64,000 nt of DNA. It comes from Corynebacterium pseudotuberculosis. Lineage in GTDB: Bacteria; Actinomycetota; Actinomycetes; Mycobacteriales; Mycobacteriaceae. This document shows, piece by piece, positions 57,318 to 64,000 of this stretch (its first letter is position 1; the number at the start of each line of letters is the position of its first letter). The position numbers and the translations under genes were made by a program. Below the pieces are notes generated by a model, which saw only the letters and a program-made list of their open reading frames with translations, did not search any database and was not told the DNA's origin. Where the stretch lies: positions 2,232,001-2,296,000 of the forward strand of contig NZ_CP021251.1 in the NCBI RefSeq assembly GCF_002155265.1, written 5' to 3'.

Positions 57318-59350
57318 TGCGACGCAACCTGACTGAAAAACTCGAAAACCGCGCAGGGCAACGATTCTCTGGAATTCGTTCTTTGCCCATTGCCTCCAAA
57401 GTAGCCCTGACATTCCTCACGTTGGTCGCCCTCATGGCTATCTTTGCGCCACTCATTACTGCTTATGATCCGTTGGCGTCCTCTACACCAGTTCAGCCGC
57501 CGAGCGGCGACCACTGGTTTGGTACCGATGCCATCGGCCGCGATATCTTTGCCCGCGTGGCTTATGGCGCCCGCGCATCACTGATCATAGGTCTCTGTGC
57601 CACTGGCGCAGCGCTGGTGGCCGCCGCAGTTATTGGTTCTATAGCAGCAACTGCAGGCAAGGTCGTCTCTGAAGTCCTCATGCGCATCCTGGACATTATT
57701 ATGTCCTTCCCCGGCATCGCTCTTGCAGCTGTGTTTGTTGCCGTCTTTGGCACTTCCATCCCGGTGTTGGTCTTTGCTATCGGTTTCCTCTATGTTCCGC
57801 AGCTCTCTCGCATCGTGCGAGCTAATGTGCTCAGTGAATTCGGCGAGGACTATGTCTCTGCGGCCAAGGTTATGGGCGCCCAGATCCCACACATTCTGAT
57901 CAAACACGTTGCTCGTAACACCATCGCCCCGATTGCAGTCTTTGCCACTGTGCTGGTTGCAGATGCCATCGTATTCGAGGCCTCTCTATCTTTTATTAAC
58001 GCCGGTGTGAAGCCGCCTTCACCCTCATGGGGAAATATCCTCGCCGACGGTAAGCAGCTACTCCTTACAGGTTCTTGGTGGCCCACATTCTTCCCTGGCC
58101 TAATGATTCTTGTAACCGTGCTCGCGTTAAACATCCTCTCCGAGGGGCTTACCGATGCTATGGCCTCCCCACGCATCAAACTCACGGCCAAGGTATCCGA
58201 TAATGACCCCAGCATCGATACTCGCAATACTCTTGGACAGTCCACTGAGAAGGAAGCAGCCCTCTCGCTCAACACCTCACTCGCGGCTCTCAGAGATGCA
58301 GAGATGAGTGAAAATCGCCGTCTTGTTTATACGCGTGGTGAGTCCCCGCTCATCGAGGTCAAGGATCTATCCATTGCCTTCCCCGCAGCACACGGTGATG
58401 TAAATATCGTGGATAAGGTGAACTTCACCGTGTCCCCAGGACAGACGATGGGTCTGGTGGGCGAGTCGGGATGTGGTAAGTCTCTGGTTTCTATGGCCAT
58501 CATGGGCCTGCTTCCTCCCACCGCCAAGATCACTGGTGAAATCCTCTTTGATGGCAAGAATCTCCTAGATCTCAAGCCAGAAGAGCACAATGCCCTACGC
58601 GGACATGATATGGCCATGATCTACCAAGATGCTCTGAGCTCTTTGAATCCCTCCATGTTGATTCGCACTCAAATGCAGCAGCTCATTCGCCGCGGCGGAA
58701 AGCGCACTGCAGAAGAGCTGATGGAGCTCGTCGGACTTGATCCAGTTCGTACTCTCAAGTCTTATCCGCATGAGCTTTCCGGCGGTCAGCGCCAACGCGT
58801 TCTCATCGCTATGGCGCTCACGCGTAACCCACGCCTACTCATCGCGGACGAGCCAACAACAGCCCTCGACGTGACTGTGCAGCATCAAGTTGTTGATTTG
58901 CTCAATGATCTGCGTGAAAAGCTCGGCTTCTCCATGGTCTTTGTCAGCCACGATCTCGCTTTGGTGGCCAAGCTGGCTCACAAAATCACGGTTATGTACG
59001 CAGGTCAGGTCGTTGAGCAGGGCAACACCCGCGAGCTTCTCTCCAACCCCCAACACGAGTACACCCGAGGGCTTCTGGGCGCGGTGCTATCCATCGAAGC
59101 TGGCGCGGATCGTCTCTATCAGGTACCGGGAACCGTGCCGAGCCCTCGCGAGTTTGTGATCGGCGACCGCTTTGCACCACGTTCTAGCCACCCGACCACG
59201 GGATTGGATCAACGTCCGTTGCTCCGGCTTGTTGACGGTTCAGAGACCCACTGCTTTGCCGCCACAGATGCGCTGCTCGCGTTGCGTCGCGAGGAAGCAG
59301 CCGCCAGCAGCAACCTCGATATTGAAGGTTTAGAAGGTGAAATCCGATGA
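57317..59350 (+). CDS. siaG: Sialic-acid ABC importer, permease-ATPase fusion (SiaG-like)
   Basis: A 677-residue fusion. Residues 1-280 are a DppC-type permease (SKVALTFLTLVALMAIFAPL, GTDAIGRDIFARVAYGARAS, and an EAA loop DYVSAAKVMGAQIPHILIKH). After a linker of about 60 residues, 345-660 form a DppD-type ATPase: [10 protein letters not shown]-loop [33 protein letters not shown], and the oligopeptide-ABC C-terminal extension. Fusion of these two subunits is uncommon in the Dpp family but is, from memory, the arrangement in the C. glutamicum sialic-acid importer. Confidence 0.92.
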   Translation: MRRNLTEKLENRAGQRFSGIRSLPIASKVALTFLTLVALMAIFAPLITAYDPLASSTPVQPPSGDHWFGTDAIGRDIFARVAYGARASLIIGLCATGAALVAAAVIGSIAATAGKVVSEVLMRILDIIMSFPGIALAAVFVAVFGTSIPVLVFAIGFLYVPQLSRIVRANVLSEFGEDYVSAAKVMGAQIPHILIKHVARNTIAPIAVFATVLVADAIVFEASLSFINAGVKPPSPSWGNILADGKQLLLTGSWWPTFFPGLMILVTVLALNILSEGLTDAMASPRIKLTAKVSDNDPSIDTRNTLGQSTEKEAALSLNTSLAALRDAEMSENRRLVYTRGESPLIEVKDLSIAFPAAHGDVNIVDKVNFTVSPGQTMGLVGESGCGKSLVSMAIMGLLPPTAKITGEILFDGKNLLDLKPEEHNALRGHDMAMIYQDALSSLNPSMLIRTQMQQLIRRGGKRTAEELMELVGLDPVRTLKSYPHELSGGQRQRVLIAMALTRNPRLLIADEPTTALDVTVQHQVVDLLNDLREKLGFSMVFVSHDLALVAKLAHKITVMYAGQVVEQGNTRELLSNPQHEYTRGLLGAVLSIEAGADRLYQVPGTVPSPREFVIGDRFAPRSSHPTTGLDQRPLLRLVDGSETHCFAATDALLALRREEAAASSNLDIEGLEGEIR

Positions 59351-60180
59351 GTAATCCTCAGATGCAGCAGCGTAACAACCTCACAGGGCACGACAGCGAT
59401 GCACCCATTATTGAGCTTCGTAACGTCAACGTGATCCACAAAACGCGCACGGGAAAGCTCTTCCGGCCCGAAACCCTTCACGCTAACAAGGACATCAACT
59501 TCCACGTAGACCGTGGACAGGTCGTTGGCATCGTGGGGGAGTCTGGCTGCGGTAAATCCACGCTAGCCCGTGTCATGGTCGGGCTACAAAAGCCCACTAG
59601 TGGCGAGGTCTACTTCCGTGGGGAGAAAATGACGGGGCGAGGCCGCCAGCGTAAAGAGCTGGGACGCGCTATCTCTGTTGTTTTCCAGGATCCAGCCACA
59701 GCCCTGAATCCGCGCATGACGGTCAAGGACCAGCTCCTCGACCCCATGCGCGTGCATAAGATCGATGATGAAGCCGGCCGCCTCAAGAGGGTCCGAGTCC
59801 TCCTAAGCTTGGTGGGACTTCCGCAATCCGCTCTTGATGTTCTGCCTCGTCAAATCTCTGGTGGACAGCGCCAGCGCGTAGCTATTGCCCGTGCGCTGGC
59901 TTTGGAACCAGATCTGATCATCGCCGACGAGCCTACGTCCGCACTTGATGTCTCGGTGCGAGCACAGGTACTTAATCTGCTCACAGACCTACGCAATGAA
60001 TTGGGGCTCGGACTCGTATTCATTTCTCACGATATCAACACCGTGCGTTACGTTTCCGATCGCATGTGCGTGATGTACAAGGGCGAGATTATTGAGGAAC
60101 AACCCACTGATCTTCTCTTCTCTCAGCCCCAGCAGGAATACACAAAGACGCTGCTTGCTGCAACGCCGTCCCTCCTCTAA
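59347..60180 (+). CDS. siaI: Sialic-acid ABC importer, second ATPase (SiaI-like)
   Basis: A 277-residue DppF-type ATPase: Walker [25 protein letters not shown], signature ISGGQRQRV, Walker [13 protein letters not shown] and the H-loop VFISHD. Its start overlaps the siaG stop (ATGA). The complex has one free ATPase and one fused ATPase, giving the two nucleotide sites an importer needs. Confidence 0.93.
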   Translation: MSNPQMQQRNNLTGHDSDAPIIELRNVNVIHKTRTGKLFRPETLHANKDINFHVDRGQVVGIVGESGCGKSTLARVMVGLQKPTSGEVYFRGEKMTGRGRQRKELGRAISVVFQDPATALNPRMTVKDQLLDPMRVHKIDDEAGRLKRVRVLLSLVGLPQSALDVLPRQISGGQRQRVAIARALALEPDLIIADEPTSALDVSVRAQVLNLLTDLRNELGLGLVFISHDINTVRYVSDRMCVMYKGEIIEEQPTDLLFSQPQQEYTKTLLAATPSLL

Positions 60181-60206
60181 ATACGTTTTAAGAATCGAGT
60201 TTTACC

Positions 60207-61130
60207 ATGTCTTCCATCGTTTCCGGCATCGTCCCCCCAGTTCTTACGCCCCTACATGCAGACCGCAGCCTTGATCTTGAATCACTAGCTCGCCTCGTTG
60301 AACACCTCATCGATGCTGGTGTTGACGGTTTGTTTGCCCTAGGTTCTTCCGGAGAAGTCGCTTTCCTCAGCGATGAGGATCGCGGCATTGTGATCAGGGA
60401 AATTGTGAAGCTAGCCAAAGGCCGCGTTCCTGTGTACGCCGGGGTAATTGACACCCAGGCTAATCGCGTGATCGAACATGTCCGTCAGGCAGAGGCAGCT
60501 GGCGTAGACGCCGTAGTGGTCACGGCACCCTTCTATGCCATCTGTGGCCCCAACGAGATCGAAGCACATTTCCGCACTATCGCAGAGGCCACCGACCTCC
60601 CCATTATTGCTTATGACATCCCCGTGTGCGTGTACTCCAAGCTGCCCTCAGAAATGCTGGTCAAACTTGGCAAGGACGGCGTCTTGGCGGGCGTGAAGGA
60701 TTCCTCCGGTGATGATGTTTCCTTCCGCCGCTTGGTCATGCTCAACAAGGCGGCTGGCTCGCCGTTGACCCTGCTGACTGGCCACGAGGCAGTTGTAGAC
60801 GGGTCCTTCATCGCAGGTGCCGACGGCTGTGTCCCCGGTCTGGGCAACGTCGATCCTGCGGGATATGTTCGCATGTGGAAGGCAGCCCAGTCCGGCGAGT
60901 GGGAGACCGTGCGCAAAGAGCAGGATCGTCTCGCCGCACTCTTTGAAATCGTCTTCCAGCCCCGTGGCAAGGTCGGGCCGGCTGCCGGCGTTGGATCGTT
61001 CAAGACTGCCCTGGAACTCATGGGCGTGTTCTCTTCAAACTTGATGTCTGCACCACTCGCGCCTATCGACGACGCCGAGTCTCGTGAAGACATCGCAGCA
61101 ATCCTACGCACCGCAGGTTTGCTGGACTGA
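60207..61130 (+). CDS. nanA: N-acetylneuraminate lyase (DapA/NanA family)
   Basis: A 307-residue TIM-barrel class I aldolase. It has GVDGLFALGSSGEVAFLS (carboxylate-binding loop), PIIAYDIPVCVY with the conserved Tyr and LAGVKDSSGDD with the Schiff-base Lys. The family also includes dihydrodipicolinate synthase and other keto-acid aldolases. Position at the end of the importer operon, 27 bp after siaI, makes Neu5Ac cleavage to ManNAc and pyruvate by far the best call. Confidence 0.92.
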   Translation: MSSIVSGIVPPVLTPLHADRSLDLESLARLVEHLIDAGVDGLFALGSSGEVAFLSDEDRGIVIREIVKLAKGRVPVYAGVIDTQANRVIEHVRQAEAAGVDAVVVTAPFYAICGPNEIEAHFRTIAEATDLPIIAYDIPVCVYSKLPSEMLVKLGKDGVLAGVKDSSGDDVSFRRLVMLNKAAGSPLTLLTGHEAVVDGSFIAGADGCVPGLGNVDPAGYVRMWKAAQSGEWETVRKEQDRLAALFEIVFQPRGKVGPAAGVGSFKTALELMGVFSSNLMSAPLAPIDDAESREDIAAILRTAGLLD

Positions 61131-61135
61131 TAAGC

Positions 61136-61226
61136 TCCGCCCTTCACCGGGCGGAAACCGGAAAACAAGCTCACCGCCTTCGTGCCTGAAGATTCCACAC
61201 AGATAGCAGGCAGGAAGGCGGTGAGC
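61136..61226. terminator. Double hairpin after nanA
   Basis: First hairpin: TCCGCCC (61136-61142) with GGGCGGA (61149-61155). Second: GCTCACCGCCTTC (61169-61181) with GAAGGCGGTGAGC (61214-61226), a perfect 13-bp stem with inner TGCCTG/CAGGCA. Together they separate convergent genes. Confidence 0.88.
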
Positions 61227-61243
61227 CGTTCTATTCTTAAGTC

Positions 61244-61663
61244 TTATTTAACAGTAGCGTTACCTACTACGCTGAAGTTCTGTCCATCGACGTCAAGAAC
61301 AACAATTTCACCAGGTTGGACCACACGTCCTGAGGGCAATGTCAGTGTCTGGGTGCCCAGTTCAGTTTCTCCGGTGGGGGAGAAGGGTTCTCCTTTAATC
61401 CAGGCATTAATTGCGTCGGCAGACTTCTGAGTTCCGTAGAACTTGTAACCATAGCTATGAATGTAGGAATTGCCTTCAGGCCCGACCTCTCTCTTGAAGT
61501 CTGGTGTAGTATTACCGATCTGTCCTTTAACCTGCTCTTCACGAGTAGCAATGGTGGTGGTAGGAGCATCATCGCTAGCATCAGCGGCCATGGCGGTGGC
61601 AGGGATTCCGAATGCGATGCCTAGAGCAAGAGCGGCAGGTGCGATGGCGGTGAGCTTTCTCAT
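61244..61663 (-). CDS. Small secreted protein, function unknown
   Basis: A 139-residue protein with a clear signal peptide (MRKLTAIAPAALALGIAFGI, cut after TAMA near residue 26). The mature part of about 112 residues is acidic, with YIHSYGYKFYGTQKSADAINAWIKG and a C-terminal beta-rich portion. It has no cysteine, no lipobox and no anchor. Not recognised. It is monocistronic, between the nanA terminator and an AT-rich gap. Confidence 0.75.
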   Translation of the reverse strand: MRKLTAIAPAALALGIAFGIPATAMAADASDDAPTTTIATREEQVKGQIGNTTPDFKREVGPEGNSYIHSYGYKFYGTQKSADAINAWIKGEPFSPTGETELGTQTLTLPSGRVVQPGEIVVLDVDGQNFSVVGNATVK

Positions 61664-62091
61664 AAATCAAAAACCTTTCTGACCAAAATCTGGGCCTGTT
61701 CTTCTACTTTTTTGGAACTCGCAGTAATTGAAATTTTTGCAAGTAAGAACACCCTAACCAGACTTCCGCATTACGTACACCTCTAAAACCTGTACATTTT
61801 CCTGTGAAATTGCCAGAATCGACGCAAAAATAATAGATTTCTATTTATTTGAAAAATAAAATCAAACGGAATAAGCCATTTTCCGCTTGCCCCAACACAT
61901 AAAGCTGGACTTTTCCTGGAAGAAAGCTGCCAGGTCTCCGGAAAAATATATAGATTTATTTTTAAAATCCTGCAGACAATTGGCAGGAAATGCACCAGCC
62001 TACCTTCCCCTCATCCGAGGTCGAAGACCTTGATGTGCAGAAGGCGGTCCAAGAGCTTGGCCAGCTTCTTGAGACCGCCAAAGGTTGTGCC
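61664..62091. other. AT-rich gap
   Basis: About 430 bp with long A/T tracts around 61825-61860 and 61940-61975, containing the promoter of the secreted protein. An open plus-strand frame from 61990 lacks a ribosome site and is not called. Confidence 0.4.
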
Positions 62092-62224
62092 CTACCCCTC
62101 TTTCACCCCGTTAAGGAACAGTGGCTCGATGATCTTAAGGATGTTGGGCACCGAGATGTACCGCTGGCCCGCCTCCCGCGAAGAGGATTGGCTAAGGTCC
62201 TGGTAATTAACCCATCACGCTGAC
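62092..62224 (-). pseudogene. Possible 3' fragment of a lost gene
   Basis: On the minus strand a frame of about 44 codons, ending at TAG 62094-62092, reads protein-like: it contains QRYISVPNILKIIEPLFLNG. It has no start codon; a TGA lies just upstream, inside the CPBP gene. It may be the surviving tail of a deleted gene. No family is recognised. The plus-strand frame through the same DNA is also open, so strand is uncertain. Confidence 0.3.
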
Positions 62225-62836
62225 AGCCAAGAGTCCAATCGCCGAAAGCGAGTTGTTAAAGATATGGGCCAGCATCGCGGCCGCGATGTTCTTTCTAAAA
62301 ATGAGGTACACGGCGAGCAGGGAAAGGGTGCCGGGGACGTAGAGCAGCATCGCCTCCGGGCTTTCGGAGGCGTGCAGCACAACGAACGCGACGCTCGAGA
62401 CGATTGCCGCGATAGTGATGGCCACCTTGCCACGTGCCCACCCAATGAAGGCCTCACGGAAGACGAGCTCCTCGATGATCGGGGCAAAAAGCGCAAGAAT
62501 CAAGACATTCAGCAAAAGTTCGTTCCCTCCGCCCAGAGCTTGTTCCACTCCCGCCTGGTTCTCGGAAGACCCGAACCCACCAAAGAGTTTCTTTCCCAGA
62601 GCGATGATGCCGGACTGCACGAACAGTAGGATTACTGTTATCAGGATAAACTTCAGCCACTGGCCTTTAAGGTTGCGGAAGCCCGCGGCAATGCGATCAC
62701 GGAAAAGAATGACACCGATGACGGCGGATCCAATGATTCCCAGCTGGTTCGCCCGCTCACCCCACTCCGGGCTCACCAAGGAGGGGAGAGCTATCGAGCC
62801 AAAAAAGTAGAGCGCGACGACAATCACGCTGATCAC
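62207..62836 (-). CDS. CPBP-family intramembrane metalloprotease, N-terminus possibly frameshifted
   Basis: A 209-residue polytopic protein with the Abi/CPBP motifs EELVFREAFIGW (catalytic EExxxR type), VVLHASESPEA and LAHIFNN, spread over about seven hydrophobic spans. The family cleaves within membranes, processes prenylated substrates or acts in bacteriocin immunity. The start is GTG 62836 without a ribosome site. A frame beginning ATG 62893 (MTSPTPSANSTVPQ) looks like a natural polar N-terminus but is out of register, so a one-base change may have cut the gene. Confidence 0.75.
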   Translation of the reverse strand: MISVIVVALYFFGSIALPSLVSPEWGERANQLGIIGSAVIGVILFRDRIAAGFRNLKGQWLKFILITVILLFVQSGIIALGKKLFGGFGSSENQAGVEQALGGGNELLLNVLILALFAPIIEELVFREAFIGWARGKVAITIAAIVSSVAFVVLHASESPEAMLLYVPGTLSLLAVYLIFRKNIAAAMLAHIFNNSLSAIGLLAVSVMG

Positions 62837-62939
62837 AATCTGTCGGGTAAGGTTGCGGCACGGTCGAGTTCGCCGAGGGGGTTGGTGATGTCATGCGCTC
62901 TGTTTTCTCCTTCTTCGGGCGCGAATCCCTCGGTCTTTA

Positions 62940-63194
62940 CTACTGCCGAGAGAAATTGTCGTTTAAAGTATACGACGGTTTTCGACGCTCGTAACCACGG
63001 ACAAGTTTTGCTCCGCAATGTTCCTCGGCTCCGGCATCGGACTCACACCTACCAATGACGCGAGGGCGAAAGTTTTCAATGCCGCCACGAGGGTCTCTGA
63101 TCTCAACAATGTCTCCCTCATAGATAGGTGCGTCTACCGAGACGAAACCCGAATCGGGTTGGAACATTGGCGGCTCAGGTTTGAAACCAACCAA
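62940..63194 (-). CDS. Hypothetical protein, start unclear (possibly broken)
   Basis: 84 residues counted from TTG 63194, containing VDAPIYEGDIVEIRDPRGG and VIGRCESDAGAEEHCGAKLV. The frame reads on upstream, still protein-like (ARELRFSRL), to a TGA at 63248-63246 without ATG or GTG. The natural start is therefore probably lost to a frameshift near 63245, where GTGAAACTT offers a start in another frame. Two cysteines might bind metal. Not recognised. Confidence 0.45.
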   Translation of the reverse strand: MVGFKPEPPMFQPDSGFVSVDAPIYEGDIVEIRDPRGGIENFRPRVIGRCESDAGAEEHCGAKLVRGYERRKPSYTLNDNFSRQ

Positions 63195-63348
63195 GCGGCT
63201 AAATCGCAGTTCGCGCGCGTTTATATCCAGCGTGGCATGAAAGTTTCACACAAGATCACACCGCCCAGCCAGACATTCACCTAGAAATCGCTTCAACCTG
63301 CACAGTCATACCAATCTGTACCCAATCCCACGGCGCCACCGAAACCCC

Positions 63349-64000
63349 TTAGGAGTCTTCCCCTAGGAGAGCGGGCTCTACACAGACAAAGTTTCGCCAT
63401 TCCCCAGTGCCCATATCGGACATCTCACTCGCCAGTTTCTCGCCAGGGTTCCACACAATAAAGTGATCAGTCCCTTGCCCTTTAACGGTGATCAGTCCCT
63501 TGCCCTTTAACGGTGATGAGACGCTGGCCGTCATCGATAAGCAGAGGCGTGGGAGCGGAGAGGCGAAATTCCTCCAACAAACCACCGTCCGTAGTAAAGG
63601 TCTCACCGGGGGCGGTCACGATGGTATCAAGAACGTCAGAGACATAAAAATATGGATGGAACGCCAACTGAAGCTTCCGGCAAACGCTTGAGGCGTTTCT
63701 ACATTTCAGCATCATGGCAAAACCTCGCGGCGTCGACTGGACTGCCAAACGCAAGTCCCAATCATCATGACTCATTCGAGCGTCGAGCCCACCCGAGGTC
63801 TCTAGCACCTCCCATTTCTGCCGGCGCGCCCATCCATGTTGCAGCTCCTTGTGCCCCATAAGTTTGCCAAACCACGGAGCAATAATGGGCACACCACCAC
63901 GAATGGAACCCCCCAACGCCATATCTGGAATGCTGGACATAAAGAGTATTTCACCGCAGGCAGAGGTACTGGCAGAGATAAGGTGGCCGCGATCTTCGGG
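63349..64000 (-). pseudogene. Aldose/glucose-6-phosphate 1-epimerase-like gene, interrupted; 5' end outside the window
   Basis: From the right edge the minus strand reads GSIRGGVPIIAPWFGKLMGH, LAFHPYFYVSDV and DGQRLITVKGQGTDH, the YeaD-type mutarotase pattern, and then hits a stop near 63482. The rest, FIVWNPGEKLASEMSDMGTG to the end at 63349, is in another frame. A 25-bp tandem duplication at 63463-63512 causes the shift: with one copy the two parts join without change. Relatives interconvert alpha and beta hexose phosphates in the cytoplasm. Confidence 0.85.
63463..63512. repeat. 25-bp perfect tandem duplication inside the epimerase gene
   Basis: Positions 63463-63487 and 63488-63512 are identical (unit begins GTGATCAGTCCC). 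Being 25 bp, one extra copy shifts the frame by one base. Loss of a copy would restore the gene, so the change is potentially reversible by slippage. Confidence 0.95.

Noticed and set aside
61990..62223. 77-codon plus-strand frame
   Set aside because: No ribosome site. The minus-strand reading of the same DNA looks at least as protein-like, so neither was called as an intact gene.

Overview
This window is chromosomal DNA from a Corynebacterium, most likely of the C. diphtheriae / C. ulcerans / C. pseudotuberculosis group. The pointers are the actinobacterial gene set (DUF5318 protein, GT87 membrane glycosyltransferase, NnrE-NnrD fusion), a HrtBA/ChrSA haem-export locus next to large LPxTG-type 'choice-of-anchor M' surface proteins, and a nan/sia sialic-acid cluster arranged as in corynebacteria. 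Species was not fixed from sequence alone.

Layout. 1-2.2 kb: 5' part of a 16S rRNA gene on the minus strand, its G/T-rich leader, and an exact 268-bp tandem duplication carrying the putative rRNA promoter and leader signals. 2.2-4.5 kb: YtrA-type GntR regulator with an ABC transporter. 4.8-8.1 kb: NYN-domain protein, PspA, thioredoxin. 8.3-12.5 kb: copper chaperone and CopA ATPase, then a NiaP-like MFS transporter. 12.5-18.3 kb: replicative helicase DnaB, a GH15 enzyme, a gene-free stretch with a cluster of DnaA boxes, and rpsF-ssb-rplI. 18.5-24 kb: membrane glycosyltransferase, class A PBP (tail frameshifted), DUF5318 protein, MarR regulator. 24-31.8 kb: housekeeping and stress genes (Usp, SDR, TrhO, DedA, Dps, Nei, Nnr, VanZ).

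31.9-39.1 kb: a YhgE/Pip-type protein and leuS, flanked by AT-rich gene-poor stretches that hold two very short, well-signalled peptide genes (25 and 39 codons), a 28-bp palindrome and a 92-nt hairpin. 39.1-49.2 kb: haem exporter hrtBA, a two-component system (ChrSA-like) and two large surface proteins. One has lost its sortase signal to a reading-frame break; the other has a Zur/Fur-type operator over its promoter. 49.5-61.2 kb: complete sialic-acid uptake and catabolism: nagB-nagA-nanE-nanK-nanR on the minus strand and, divergently, a peptide-type ABC importer (binding protein, permease, permease-ATPase fusion, ATPase) plus nanA. A palindromic operator lies between the two arms. 61.2-64 kb: a secreted protein, a CPBP protease and a run of damaged genes, ending in an aldose-epimerase-like gene broken by a 25-bp tandem duplication.

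How it fits together: the sialic-acid arms import Neu5Ac and convert it through ManNAc, ManNAc-6-P, GlcNAc-6-P and GlcN-6-P to fructose-6-P. The ChrSA/HrtBA block senses and exports surplus haem. No sialidase, CRISPR array, intact insertion sequence, prophage or tRNA gene was seen.
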